Assembly (NCBI RefSeq): GCF_000423325.1
Contig: NZ_AUHT01000006.1
Coordinates: forward strand, 352,025-416,024
Length of the DNA stretch: 64,000 nucleotides
From: Lysobacter defluvii IMMIB APB-9 = DSM 18482
GTDB taxonomy: Bacteria > Pseudomonadota > Gammaproteobacteria > Xanthomonadales > Xanthomonadaceae
Reading direction: 5' to 3'
Positions 1 through 8,162 of the stretch are shown here, one piece after another. The position numbers and the translations under genes were made by a program. Under the pieces are notes generated by a model that saw only the letters and a list, made by a program, of their open reading frames with translations, was not told the origin of the DNA and did not search any database. How positions within the stretch are numbered: the first letter of the stretch is position 1; each line of letters begins with the position of its first letter.

Positions 1-234
1 GGCGGGGGCCGCGTGCTGCGCCTGGACGGGGAAACCTGCGCCGTCCACCGCACCCGCGACGGCCGCTACGTCGCCTTGTCACCGGTCTGTCCGCACATGG
101 GCTGCCACGTGAAGTGGAACCAGTCGGAACAGAGCTGGGACTGCCCCTGCCATGGCAGCCGCTTCGACACCGAAGGCCAGGTCATCGAGGGTCCGGCGCT
201 GACCGGACTGGAGCGCCGCCAGGTCAACCGGTAA
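1..234 (+). CDS. Rieske [2Fe-2S] domain protein, C-terminal end (5' truncated by window edge)
   Basis: The reading frame is open from the first base, so the start lies outside the window. The visible 77 residues form a Rieske iron-sulfur domain: a CPHMGC segment and a CPCHGSRFD segment supply the two Cys and two His cluster ligands, and each segment carries the extra Cys used for a disulfide in bc1-type Rieske folds. The chain ends soon after the second segment, so the domain is C-terminal. Such placement is known in FAD-dependent oxidoreductases that carry a C-terminal Rieske domain, and that is my best guess for the whole protein. A stand-alone ferredoxin cannot be excluded. The role is electron transfer; the substrate cannot be told from this fragment. 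Confidence 0.85.
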   Translation, partial: GGGRVLRLDGETCAVHRTRDGRYVALSPVCPHMGCHVKWNQSEQSWDCPCHGSRFDTEGQVIEGPALTGLERRQVNR

Positions 235-263
235 GAGCGCACCCCGCAAGGACCACCCACGTC

Positions 264-283
264 GTTCCCGCGTACGCGGGAAC
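264..283. repeat. REP-like palindrome, single copy
   Basis: A perfect 20-bp palindrome, GTTCCCGCGTACGCGGGAAC, lies between two convergent genes. With its flanks it matches, in the opposite orientation, the repeat units at 23893-23995 (GTGG-palindrome-GACGG). Position between convergent stop codons is typical of REP elements, and it may also act as a transcript-end hairpin. Confidence 0.7.
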
Positions 284-309
284 CCACGGCTCCCCCAATG
301 CGCCCCCAC

Positions 310-735
310 TCACTCCAACCGCCGCGCCAGCCGGCTCCCCAGCGCCAGTCCCCCGGCGAATGCCGCGTAGACAACCGCCAGCCCGGTCCGCGAAAGGTGG
401 CGCTCGAACCCGGGCGTGAGCCGCCTGGGCGCCACCCCGTAGTCGACCACCAGCGCCATCGCGGCGACCGCAGGCGCGAGCCGCGATGGCGCCACCCGCG
501 TGCGCTCCAGCCCCGCCTCGTGGAAGGTGGCCCAGAACAGCGAGCTGGCATGGTGGATCGCGTAGCCGGCGAGCGTATGCCGCAGGTCCATGCGGTGGCG
601 ATGCATGGCCGGCTCGCCCCACAGCCAGTGGCTGGTGGCATTGGGCGCACTGGCCACGGACCCGGTCTGCCGGCGGGCCAACACGCTGGCGGCCGCGATC
701 GAGGCGACGCTCGCGAGGCTGCCGCTGAACAGCAC
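310..735 (-). CDS. Small integral membrane protein, unknown function
   Basis: I do not recognise a named family. The product (about 141 residues from a GTG start at 735) has a hydrophobic first segment (VLFSGSLASVASIAAASVLA), a middle block rich in His with HHASSLFWATFHEAG, and two further hydrophobic stretches (AVAAMALVVDYGVA and TGLAVVYAAFAGGLALGSRLA). This suggests three to four membrane helices in the inner membrane. The frame stays open upstream into the divergent gene at 784, but no ATG sits near the promoter region, so the GTG is a compromise. It is divergent from the SDR-DoxX gene and convergent with the Rieske gene. The start is uncertain. Confidence 0.5.
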   Translation of the reverse strand: MLFSGSLASVASIAAASVLARRQTGSVASAPNATSHWLWGEPAMHRHRMDLRHTLAGYAIHHASSLFWATFHEAGLERTRVAPSRLAPAVAAMALVVDYGVAPRRLTPGFERHLSRTGLAVVYAAFAGGLALGSRLARRLE

Positions 736-783
736 CCGCAGTGCGAACCGGCGCGCCGGCCGCTGCCGGGGAGTGCCTGAGCT

Positions 784-2070
784 ATGCGCGTGCTGCTGCT
801 GGGTGCGACGGGCCTGATCGGCCGGCGGCTGGCGGAAGTTCTTGGACGGGCTGGGCATGAACTGGTCCTCGGCGTGCGCGACCGGGCGAAGGCCCCCGAC
901 GGCGTGCAGGTGGTGGAGGTCGACTTCGCCCGTGACCACGAGGCCGCCGACTGGTTGCCGCGCCTGCAGGGCATCGACGCCGTGGTCAACGCCGTCGGCA
1001 TCCTCGCCGAGGCCCCTGGCCAGGACTTCGAATCCATCCACGTGCGCGCGCCGCTTGCGCTGTTCGAAGCGTGTTCGCGGCTCCGTGTAGGCCGCGTCGT
1101 GCAGGTCTCGGCGACCGGCGCGGACCCGCAGGCGGCGTCCGGCTACCACCGGAGCAAGCATCGGGCCGACCAGGCGCTGCTGGCCTCGGGGCTGTCGGCT
1201 GTGGTGGTGCAGCCGTCGCTGGTGTTCTCGCCGGAGGGCGCGAGTACCGGGCTGTTCGCCGCGCTTGCGGCGCTGCCGGTCATCCCGGTGCCGGGCAGCG
1301 GCCGGCAGTGCGTGCAGCCGGTGCACCTCGACGATGTATGCGCGGTGCTGCGGGCCTGCGTGGAGGATCCGGACCCGCCCGCGCGGGTGGAGGTGGTGGG
1401 GCCGCGGCCGCTGGAGCTGCGCGACTACCTTCTGCAGTTGCGCGCGCTGATGGGGCTGGGTACGGCTCCGGTGCTGCCCGTCCCGCGCGTGCTGGTGCGG
1501 CTGGGAAGCCGGATGGGTGGCCTGCTGCCTGGCCCGCCGGTCGACCCGGAGACGCTGGACATGCTCGAGCGCGGCGCCTGTGGCGATCCGGGCATGATGA
1601 CGCGCCTGCTCGGCCGCGCGCCGCTCGAGGTCGCGGCGTTCGATCCAAGGCATGCGATGGAGCCGCTCGGCCTGGCCGCGCGGCTCAAGTGGCTGCTGCC
1701 GGTGATGCGGGCCGCCCTGGCGGTGATGTGGATCGTGACCGGCGTGGTGTCGCTTGGCCTGTACCCGGTGGCCGACAGCCTCGAGCTGCTTGCGCGCACC
1801 GGGCTGCATGGAGGCCTCGCGCTGGCCTCGTTGTACCTGGCGGCCGGGCTGGACCTGGCCTTCGGCGTGGCCACCCTGGCGATGCGGCGGCGACGACTGT
1901 GGTTGTACCGCGCGCAGCTGCTGCTGATCGCCGGCTACACCGTGATCATCACCCTGAGGCTGCCGGAGTTCTGGCTCCATCCGTACGGACCGATCCTGAA
2001 GAACCTGCCGGTGATCGCGCTGATCATCGCCTTGCACGAACTGGAGAGGGGGCGCCGGTGGAGTACCTGA
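784..2070 (+). CDS. SDR-type NAD(P)-binding protein fused to a DoxX-like membrane domain
   Basis: A 428-residue two-part protein. Residues 1 to about 285 form an extended/atypical SDR Rossmann domain beginning MRVLLLGATGLIGRRLAE, which carries the GxTGxxG dinucleotide-binding motif, followed by NAVGILAEAP and YHRSKHRAD (a Y-x-x-x-K-like catalytic pair). Residues from about 300 to the end form four hydrophobic helices resembling DoxX-like membrane domains. The fusion is a known architecture in proteobacteria, but its substrate is not established. The stop codon overlaps the GTG start of the DUF2269 gene, so the two are translationally coupled and probably work together at the membrane. Confidence 0.8.
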   Translation: MRVLLLGATGLIGRRLAEVLGRAGHELVLGVRDRAKAPDGVQVVEVDFARDHEAADWLPRLQGIDAVVNAVGILAEAPGQDFESIHVRAPLALFEACSRLRVGRVVQVSATGADPQAASGYHRSKHRADQALLASGLSAVVVQPSLVFSPEGASTGLFAALAALPVIPVPGSGRQCVQPVHLDDVCAVLRACVEDPDPPARVEVVGPRPLELRDYLLQLRALMGLGTAPVLPVPRVLVRLGSRMGGLLPGPPVDPETLDMLERGACGDPGMMTRLLGRAPLEVAAFDPRHAMEPLGLAARLKWLLPVMRAALAVMWIVTGVVSLGLYPVADSLELLARTGLHGGLALASLYLAAGLDLAFGVATLAMRRRRLWLYRAQLLLIAGYTVIITLRLPEFWLHPYGPILKNLPVIALIIALHELERGRRWST

Positions 2071-2522
2071 TCGCCAAGTGGATCCACATCCTCACCTCCA
2101 CGGTCCTGTTCGGGACCGGGGTGGGCACGGCCTTCTACCTGTTCGCGATCAGCCTGGGACGGGACACCCGCGCGGTGGCCACCATCAGCCGTTACGTGGT
2201 GATCGCGGACTGGATCTTCACCGCCACCACCATCGTGCTGCAGCCGCTGACCGGCTGGTACCTGATGCGGCTGATGGGGCTCACGCTGGAGGCGCGCTGG
2301 CTGGCCTGGTCGGTCGGGCTGTACGTGCTGGCGGTCGCCTGCTGGGTGCCGGTGGTCTGGCTGCAGATGCGCATGCGCGATGTGTCGGCGGAAGCGGCGG
2401 AGCGCGGGGAGGCGCTGCCGCCGCTGTACTGGCGCTACTTCCGCTGGTGGACCGCGCTGGGCTTCCCGGCGCTGTTCGCGTTCCTGGCGATCTTCTACCT
2501 GATGGTGGCCAAGCCGGCCTGA
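2058..2522 (+). CDS. DUF2269 family integral membrane protein
   Basis: A 154-residue protein with four predicted membrane helices, starting VEYLIAKWIHILTSTVLFGTGVGTAFYLF, as is usual for the DUF2269 family, whose N-terminal helix carries a conserved K-x-x-H-I-x-S-type pattern. The GTG start at 2058 lies inside the last codons of the SDR-DoxX gene (13-bp overlap), and no later start would keep the first helix. The biochemical role of the family is unknown. The coupling suggests that it forms an inner-membrane unit with the DoxX-like domain encoded just upstream. Confidence 0.8.
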   Translation: MEYLIAKWIHILTSTVLFGTGVGTAFYLFAISLGRDTRAVATISRYVVIADWIFTATTIVLQPLTGWYLMRLMGLTLEARWLAWSVGLYVLAVACWVPVVWLQMRMRDVSAEAAERGEALPPLYWRYFRWWTALGFPALFAFLAIFYLMVAKPA

Positions 2523-2535
2523 GGGCCGGTGGCGG

Positions 2536-2907
2536 TCACAGGTTGCCTTCCTGGTCGCTGGTCGGGTTCTCGGCCGCGGGCGCATCCTCCGCCGGCTGCC
2601 GCGGATCGTCCGGGCGGTCCACGGCGTCGTCGTCGGTGAGGATCATCGGCACGCCACCGTCGCGCTGCGTGCATTCCTGCAGCGCGTCGCCAGTCAGCCC
2701 GGTGCAACGGTCCTGCCCGGTGCGGCCGTCCCGTTCGGCGCTGTTGGGCGCGGGCGCGGTGACATGGCCGGCCTGGACCCCGGGCGGGCTCACCTGGTCG
2801 GTGGTGGTGCGCGACTCCTCGGGCGGGTGGGTGTCGCGGCGGTCACAGGCGGCCAGCGCGACCACGGCGCACAGGGCGAGGCAGGCGAGGGGATGGCGAT
2901 GCTTCAT
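2536..2907 (-). CDS. Small acidic lipoprotein, hypothetical
   Basis: A 123-residue protein starting MKHRHPLACLALCAVVALAACDRR. The segment is a lipoprotein signal with lipobox LAAC, so the mature protein should be anchored to a membrane by Cys21. The mature part is rich in Asp, Pro, Thr and Glu, has little regular structure, and contains a short segment with two Cys (DRCTGLTGDALQEC) that could form a disulfide. A GGAGG Shine-Dalgarno lies upstream of the ATG. In-frame codons continue upstream to 3018 but lack a signal or RBS. I recognise no domain and assign no function. Confidence 0.7.
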   Translation of the reverse strand: MKHRHPLACLALCAVVALAACDRRDTHPPEESRTTTDQVSPPGVQAGHVTAPAPNSAERDGRTGQDRCTGLTGDALQECTQRDGGVPMILTDDDAVDRPDDPRQPAEDAPAAENPTSDQEGNL

Positions 2908-3119
2908 CAAGGACCTCCGGTGTCGATGGCGGGCGGCCCCGCCTGTCGACGGCAGGATCGGGGAACGGCCGTGAAGCGGGCACGAAAGCCGGGGTGGCCA
3001 AAGGGACTGTGAACGCACCGCAATCCGGCGCGGTGGCCTTCACGTGCGCCCGACCCGCGGGCTGGTGTTCTGGGCGCCCACGCAATCCCCCACGAACTGG
3101 CGCAACCAGGAGTCCCCCA

Positions 3120-3635
3120 ATGATCGGAAAAGTCTTCAAGCTCGCACTGCTCGCCGGCGCCGGCGTCGCCGCCTGGAAGGCCGCGACGCGGCACGCCCCG
3201 GGTTCGTTCTACGAGCAGGCACTGCGCAGTGGCGCGGCCGAGGTGGAGGCATCGAAGTCCGCCCAGCTGCGCGGGGCATCCGCCGAGCTGCGGCGCTTCG
3301 CGCAGGAGATGGAGCACGACCATAACGAGCTCAACCAGCAGCTGTCCGAGGCCAGTGGCCTGGAGGTCCCGCAGCCCGACGCGCGCCAGCTCGCCATGCT
3401 GCGCCAGCTCGACGCCAACCAGGGCGCCGAATACGACCGCGCCTGGCTGCGCCACATGGCCCGCAGCCACGCCAAGGCCATCCGCCTGTACCAGCAGACC
3501 GTCGATCACGCAGGCCCCGGCGCCCAGGTCGCCTCGAAGGCCCTGCCCAAGCTGCGCGAGCACGCCCGCCGCGTGGAGGAGCTGCAGCGCACCCCGCGCG
3601 AGGTCCGCTCGACGGAACCGCAGGCGACGATCTAG
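3120..3635 (+). CDS. DUF4142 domain protein
   Basis: A 171-residue protein. An N-terminal hydrophobic stretch (VFKLALLAGAGVAAWKAA, residues 4-21) serves as signal or membrane anchor. It is followed by a helical DUF4142 (ferritin-like) domain beginning FYEQALRSGAAEVEASK, with the characteristic FAQEMEHDHNELNQQL helix and MARSHAKAIRLYQQ near the end. Members of this family are usually secreted or periplasmic, and their function is unknown. The ATG at 3120 follows a GGAG with good spacing. It stands alone ahead of the tRNA. Confidence 0.8.
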   Translation: MIGKVFKLALLAGAGVAAWKAATRHAPGSFYEQALRSGAAEVEASKSAQLRGASAELRRFAQEMEHDHNELNQQLSEASGLEVPQPDARQLAMLRQLDANQGAEYDRAWLRHMARSHAKAIRLYQQTVDHAGPGAQVASKALPKLREHARRVEELQRTPREVRSTEPQATI

Positions 3636-3647
3636 GCAGCCACGCGC

Positions 3648-3678
3648 TTGCCACCAGCCCCGGACAATGACGTATACT
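3648..3678 (+). promoter_or_regulatory. Putative sigma-70 promoter of tRNA-Val
   Basis: A TATACT -10 hexamer (3673-3678) lies 15 bp before the tRNA. The best -35 candidate is TTGCCA (3648-3653) with a 19-bp spacer, slightly long. No other match is close. Confidence 0.5.
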
Positions 3679-3692
3679 GCGCGCCCGTTCCG

Positions 3693-3767
3693 GGGCGGTT
3701 AGCTCAGCGGTAGAGCATTGCCTTCACACGGCAAGGGTCAGTGGTTCGATCCCACTACCGCCCACCA
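3693..3767 (+). tRNA. tRNA-Val (anticodon CAC)
   Basis: The 75-nt gene folds into a full cloverleaf: acceptor GGGCGGT pairs with ACCGCCC, the D-arm is GCTC/GAGC, the anticodon stem TTGCC/GGCAA encloses loop TTCACAC with anticodon CAC, and the T-arm carries GTTCGAT. The 3' CCA is encoded at 3765-3767. It reads GUG, a frequent valine codon in high-GC genomes. It is a single gene, not part of a cluster. Confidence 0.97.
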
Positions 3768-3776
3768 GTACGACGG

Positions 3777-3806
3777 AAAAGGCCACCCGAGCGGGTGGCC
3801 TTTTTC
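3777..3806 (+). terminator. Rho-independent terminator of tRNA-Val
   Basis: A perfect 8-bp stem GGCCACCC/GGGTGGCC with loop GAGC (3781-3800) is preceded by AAAA and followed by TTTTTCGTTT. This is a classic intrinsic terminator immediately after the tRNA. Confidence 0.9.
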
Positions 3807-3833
3807 GTTTGTTCCCTTCTCCTCCCGCGCATC

Positions 3834-3975
3834 CCTTCTCCCGCTTGCGGGAGAAGGTGCCCGAAGGGCGGATGAGGGCTGCTTTTGCTGTTGCTTTTAT
3901 TTCTTAGGGGCAAAAGCAAAAGCAAAAGCCCCTCACCCCAACCCTCTCCCGCGAGCGGGGGAGGGGGAGGGGGAG
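3834..3975. repeat. Composite inverted REP-like element
   Basis: Two GC-rich hairpin units face each other. The left unit is a palindrome at 3834-3857 (CCTTCTCCCGCTTGCGGGAG and its closing bases) running into GCGGATGAGGG. The right unit is CCCCTCACCCCAACCCTCTC followed by CCGCGAGCGGGGGAGG, near 3929-3967. Between them, GCTTTTGCTGTTGCTTTT and AAAAGCAAAAGCAAAAGC (3880-3929) are near-inverted repeats. The whole can fold into one large cruciform. No reading frame in it looks real. It fills most of the gap between tRNA-Val and ligD. Confidence 0.7.
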
Positions 3976-4067
3976 GAACGGCGGAGCGGGAGAGGGGGCA
4001 ATTCGCGCCAACTTCATCGCCCCCCACCACCATAGGTCCCACACCCCACCGTTCCCGACGCCATCAC

Positions 4068-6551
4068 GTGAGCCTGACCGAGTACCGCCGCAAGCGGCGG
4101 TTCGACAAGACGCGCGAACCGGAGCCGGGCAAGGCGGGTGGGGAGCTGGCGCGCACCATCTTCGTCGTGCAGCTCCACCACGCCAGCCGTCGGCACTACG
4201 ACTTCCGCCTGCAGGTGGGCGATGCGCTCAAGTCCTGGGCGGTGCCCAAGGGGCCGAGCTTCGATCCGTCGGTCAAGCGCATGGCGGTGGAGGTGGAGGA
4301 CCATCCGCTGGACTACGCCGGCTTCGAGGGCGAGATCCCCAAGGGCGAATACGGCGGCGGGCACGTGGCCCGGTTCGACCAAGGGGTGTGGGCCACGAGT
4401 GGCGACGCGGAGGCGCAGCTGGCCAAGGGGCACCTGCGCTTCGAGCTGTTCGGGGACAAGCTCAAGGGCGGGTGGCACCTGGTGCGCTCGGGCAAGTCGG
4501 CCCGGCAACCGCAGTGGCTGCTGTTCAAGGATGACGATGCCTACGCCTCGGACATCGAGGCGGACGACCTACTGGCCGACGTCACCGCAGCGCCGGAGGC
4601 CGACCTCAAACGCTCCGGGCGCGGCAAGGAAGACAAGAAGAAGCTCACCACGCCGCCAGCCCCGAAGCGCCGCAAGCGTAACTGGGCGAAGCAGGCCGGG
4701 AAGCTCCCCGGCGCACGCAAGGCGAAGCTCAAGGACCAGGCCTTCGCGCCGCAGCTGGCGAAGCTAGGCGACGCGCCCCCCACCGGTGACCAGTGGCTGC
4801 ACGAGGTCAAGTGGGACGGCTACCGCCTGGTCGCGACCGTGGTCGACGGCCGGGTACGCCTTTGGTCGCGCAACGCGCTGGAGTGGACCGACAAGGTCCC
4901 GGAGATCCGCAGCGCGATCGAGCAGCTCGGGCTCAAGCACGCGGCACTCGACGGTGAGCTGATCGCCGGCGCCGGCACCCAGGCCGACTTCAACCTGCTG
5001 CAGGCCACCCTGTCGGGCGAGCAGCAGGGAATGCTCACCCTGGTGCTGTTCGACCTGATCCACCTGGACGGCTTCGACCTCACCCGCACGCCGCTGGTGG
5101 AGCGCAAGGCGCTGCTGGAACAGCTGCTGGCCGAGCCGCCGGCGCACCTGGCCTACAGCTCGCACATCCCCGGCCAGGGGCAGGCGGCCTACGAGGTCGC
5201 GTCGGGGCAGAAGTTCGAAGGGATCATCTCCAAGAAGGCGCAGGGCACCTACCATCACGGCCGCAGCGAGGAGTGGCGCAAGACCAAGCGGATCGAGAGC
5301 GAGGAGTTCGCCGTGGTCGGCGCCACGCCCGGCAAGGGCACCCGGCAGGGCATCGGTTCGCTGCTGCTGGCCCGTCCCGACCCGAAGCATGGCTGGGTGT
5401 ATGCCGGGCGGGTAGGGACCGGCTTCTCGGGCGAGCAGCTGCGCGAGCTGGAGGCGCACATCGGCGACGCGGGCGGGAGCAAGCCCACCGTGCACATTCC
5501 GGAGGGGGCCACGCTCGATGCGAAGGGCGCGGCGTGGTTCGACCCGATGTTCGTGGTCGAGGTCTTCATCCGCGGCATCTCCAACACCGGCGTGCTGCGC
5601 CAGGCCTCGCTCAAGGCGATCCGGCTGGACAAGGACCCCGCCGACCTGCGGGACGGCGACCAGGCGCCCGAACCGGAGCGGCCGCCGGTGAAGATCTCCA
5701 GCCCGACCAAGGTGATCTATCCCGACCGCGGCATCACCAAGGGCGAGGTGGCCGAGTACTACCAGGCGGTGATGGAGCACATCCTGCCGGGCATCATCGA
5801 CCGGCCACTCTCGATCATCCGCTGCCCCAACGGTGCCGGGAAGGCGTGCTTCTTCCAGAAGCACCACACCCCCGGCCTGGAACGGGTGGACCTGGTCCGG
5901 CTCAAGGAAGAGGCGGGCAACAACGCCAACTACCTGGTGGTGCGCGACGATCAGGGCCTGATGGAACTGGTCCAGCTCAACGGACTGGAGTTCCACCCAT
6001 GGGGCTCGACCGCGGAGGATCCGGACCGCGCCAACCGCGTGGTGTTCGACCTCGACCCCGGTCCCGGCGTGCCATGGGCCGAAGTCAGGAAGGCCGCGCA
6101 GGACGTGCGCCGCCTGCTGGCGCAGATGGAGCTGGAGAGCTTCCTGCGCACCACCGGCGGCAAGGGGCTGCACGTGGTGGTGCCGCTCAACCCCGGCTGC
6201 GAATGGGACCTGGTGAAGTCCTTCGCCGGCGGTTTCGCCGAGGCGCTCGCGCAGACCCAGCCACAGCGCTTCATCGCCACCTCGACCCTCAAGCTGCGGC
6301 CGGGGAAGATCTTCGTGGACTACCTGCGCAACGGGCGCGGCGCGACCGCCGTGGCCTCCTACTCGCTGCGCGCGCACGAGGGCGCCCCGGTGGCGATGCC
6401 GATCTCGTGGAACGAACTCGCGCGGCTCAAGAGCGGGCACGAGTTCGACATCCGCGAGGTACCCAGGCGCCTGAAGCGGCGGCGCAAGGATCCCTGGGAG
6501 GGGATCGACCGGGTGGAGCAGGACCTCGGCCGGTGGAGCGCGGGCGACTGA
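4068..6551 (+). CDS. ligD: ATP-dependent DNA ligase D (non-homologous end joining)
   Basis: An 827-residue protein with the order phosphoesterase-ligase-polymerase, as in Pseudomonas LigD. Residues 28 to about 190 form the 3'-phosphoesterase domain (HHASRRHYDFRL, and VEDHPLDY with its metal-binding His). The ligase domain has the nucleotidyl-lysine motif EVKWDGYR (Lys248). The primase-like polymerase domain starts near residue 540, with metal-binding FDLDPG (Asp661, Asp663) and TTGGKGLHVVVPL. In the NHEJ pathway it is recruited by Ku to process and seal double-strand breaks; no ku gene is visible in this window. The GTG start at 4068 gives the usual family N-terminus (SLTEYRRKRRFDKT). Upstream in-frame codons run into the repeat element. 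No clear RBS is seen. Confidence 0.95.
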   Translation: MSLTEYRRKRRFDKTREPEPGKAGGELARTIFVVQLHHASRRHYDFRLQVGDALKSWAVPKGPSFDPSVKRMAVEVEDHPLDYAGFEGEIPKGEYGGGHVARFDQGVWATSGDAEAQLAKGHLRFELFGDKLKGGWHLVRSGKSARQPQWLLFKDDDAYASDIEADDLLADVTAAPEADLKRSGRGKEDKKKLTTPPAPKRRKRNWAKQAGKLPGARKAKLKDQAFAPQLAKLGDAPPTGDQWLHEVKWDGYRLVATVVDGRVRLWSRNALEWTDKVPEIRSAIEQLGLKHAALDGELIAGAGTQADFNLLQATLSGEQQGMLTLVLFDLIHLDGFDLTRTPLVERKALLEQLLAEPPAHLAYSSHIPGQGQAAYEVASGQKFEGIISKKAQGTYHHGRSEEWRKTKRIESEEFAVVGATPGKGTRQGIGSLLLARPDPKHGWVYAGRVGTGFSGEQLRELEAHIGDAGGSKPTVHIPEGATLDAKGAAWFDPMFVVEVFIRGISNTGVLRQASLKAIRLDKDPADLRDGDQAPEPERPPVKISSPTKVIYPDRGITKGEVAEYYQAVMEHILPGIIDRPLSIIRCPNGAGKACFFQKHHTPGLERVDLVRLKEEAGNNANYLVVRDDQGLMELVQLNGLEFHPWGSTAEDPDRANRVVFDLDPGPGVPWAEVRKAAQDVRRLLAQMELESFLRTTGGKGLHVVVPLNPGCEWDLVKSFAGGFAEALAQTQPQRFIATSTLKLRPGKIFVDYLRNGRGATAVASYSLRAHEGAPVAMPISWNELARLKSGHEFDIREVPRRLKRRRKDPWEGIDRVEQDLGRWSAGD

Positions 6552-6669
6552 GGCAGATGTGCCCGGAAGTCGGATCCGGGCCGCCGGTCACACACCACCC
6601 GGTATTCCCGCCATGAACAGGGGCTGCGGCCACATCCCACCGCGCAGTCCTTCACACGCGGCCCGCACA

Positions 6670-7839
6670 ATGGCCGGGATGGATACTCCCCGCAGCAACC
6701 TGCCGGTGGCGACCGCGGGCAGCGCCCCTGCAAGCTGGCAGCAGCGCGCCGCCGCGCTGCGCGAGTGGGTCGCGTATGTGCTCGACGGCGACCTGGCCCG
6801 CGTGCACCCGGCCGACCGCGGACGGATGATGGAGTGGCAGGAGGTCCGGACCCGCTCGGCGATGCTGCACCTGTTCCAGATGCTTGCAGTGCTGGCGACC
6901 GTGAAGGTGGCGCTGGTGATGGCCGGCGCGTGGCCGGTCGCGGCCCCTCCACTGCTGTATGCAGGCGCGCTGTTCGTGCTGCTGGGTGCGCTGGCGGTGT
7001 TCCAGCTGGGGCGGAGCCGCGGGACCGATGCGCTCACTGCCACCCTGTTCGTGCTCGCCCTGCTCGTGGTGCTGGTCGACGTACCGGGAGGGGACCTCGC
7101 CCACCCGGGGGTGACCCTGGCCTGCCTGGTGCTGCTGCCGGCGGTTGGCGTGCCGTTGCTGGTCCGGCGCCACACCGCGCTGTTGCTGGGCGCGTTCTGC
7201 ATCGCGGTGGTCGGCATCTACCTGCTGCTGATTCCCCAGTTGCGCGTGCAGTGGCTGAACGTGTTGCTGTACCTGGCCGTCGCGCTGGTGGCCGGCTTCA
7301 AGCTGCGCAGGGCCCGCTCGAACATGAGCGTCGGCCACCTGCGCACCGTGGAGTCCGCACTGCTGCGCGCCAACACCGATGCGCTCACCGGCCTGCTCAA
7401 CCGGCGGGGCTGGCTCAGCGCGGCCCGGGCAAGGCTCGACGCGATGCGCAGGGACGGCGGCACCGCCTGCCTGCTGTTCATCGACCTGGACCACTTCAAG
7501 CGCTTCAACGACACGCACGGGCACGAGGCCGGCGACCTGGCGCTGCAGCGCACGGGTCGCGCCATCCGGGCACGGCTGGACGGGCGCAGCATCGCGGCCC
7601 GGATCGGGGGCGAGGAATTCGTGTGCCTGCTGCCGGACGTGTCGCTGCACGACGCCCGCCGCCTGGCCGAACGCCTGCAGCGCGACCTGGGCGGCGACAC
7701 CCCGCCCATCACCTTCAGCGCCGGCTTGGCCTGGCACCGGCCGGGCGAGACCCTCAGCCAGCTGATGGCGCGCGGCGACCGGGCGATGTACAAAGCGAAG
7801 CGGGCAGGGCGCGACCGGGTGATGCAGGACGCCGCCTGA
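6670..7839 (+). CDS. Diguanylate cyclase (GGDEF) with membrane sensor
   Basis: A 389-residue protein. Residues 60-230 contain six hydrophobic segments in an N-terminal membrane sensor region. A C-terminal GGDEF domain follows, beginning TDALTGLLNRRGW, with signature GGEEF at 313-317. This should make c-di-GMP from two GTP at the inner membrane. The stretch before the signature (GRSIAAR) lacks the RxxD inhibitory I-site, so product inhibition is probably absent. ATG at 6670 and ATG at 6679 are both possible starts with weak ribosome-binding sequence. No effector or phosphodiesterase gene lies nearby. The signal sensed is unknown. Confidence 0.9.
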   Translation: MAGMDTPRSNLPVATAGSAPASWQQRAAALREWVAYVLDGDLARVHPADRGRMMEWQEVRTRSAMLHLFQMLAVLATVKVALVMAGAWPVAAPPLLYAGALFVLLGALAVFQLGRSRGTDALTATLFVLALLVVLVDVPGGDLAHPGVTLACLVLLPAVGVPLLVRRHTALLLGAFCIAVVGIYLLLIPQLRVQWLNVLLYLAVALVAGFKLRRARSNMSVGHLRTVESALLRANTDALTGLLNRRGWLSAARARLDAMRRDGGTACLLFIDLDHFKRFNDTHGHEAGDLALQRTGRAIRARLDGRSIAARIGGEEFVCLLPDVSLHDARRLAERLQRDLGGDTPPITFSAGLAWHRPGETLSQLMARGDRAMYKAKRAGRDRVMQDAA

Positions 7840-7863
7840 GGCGCACCTCGAGGGCGTCCAGGG

Positions 7864-8010
7864 CACGCGGTGGAGTTCGCTCGTTCGATCGAGGGGATCG
7901 TTCTTGTGGACGGTGTGACCCTGGCAGGACTGATGATGGATTACGAAGTCGGAGTGTCGGCCCGGCGGATCAGCGTGCCTGCGGTGGACAGCGATTATTT
8001 CGGGGAGTGA
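7864..8010 (+). pseudogene. mrr-type restriction endonuclease remnant (C-terminal end only)
   Basis: Frame 1 from about 7864 to the TGA at 8008-8010 reads ...ARSIEGIVLVDGVTLAGLMM and then DYEVGVSARRISVPAVDSDY-FGE-stop. The pattern VLxDGxxLAxLMxxxxVGV followed by xxVDSDYFxE is the C-terminus of Mrr-type restriction proteins. The endonuclease domain and all N-terminal sequence are missing; upstream lies the end of the GGDEF gene. It is a decayed fragment. The 150 bp after it (8011-8160) hold no convincing gene. Confidence 0.7.
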
Positions 8011-8162
8011 GGCGATCATCTCGCGTCGCGGGCGTCCATGAGGCGCTCTGGTGCCCTGAGCCGGAGACGCTCAAGGGTCGGCAATTATGGCGACGACCGC
8101 TTGGCCAAGCTCGACCCGCGTGAGTTCCGGCCACGAGCTGATGGCGTGCTAGGAGGGATGTC

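Noticed and set aside
3693..4067. tRNA-Val as attachment site of a genomic island carrying ligD
   Set aside because: No integrase gene and no duplicated tRNA 3' end are found downstream; the terminator and repeat element explain the gap.
4764..6440. 558-codon minus-strand frame opposite ligD
   Set aside because: A shadow of the ligase and polymerase domains with no recognisable protein features.
8011..8123. Possible coding sequence after the mrr remnant
   Set aside because: Short open stretches in two frames have no RBS, no start and no recognisable motif.
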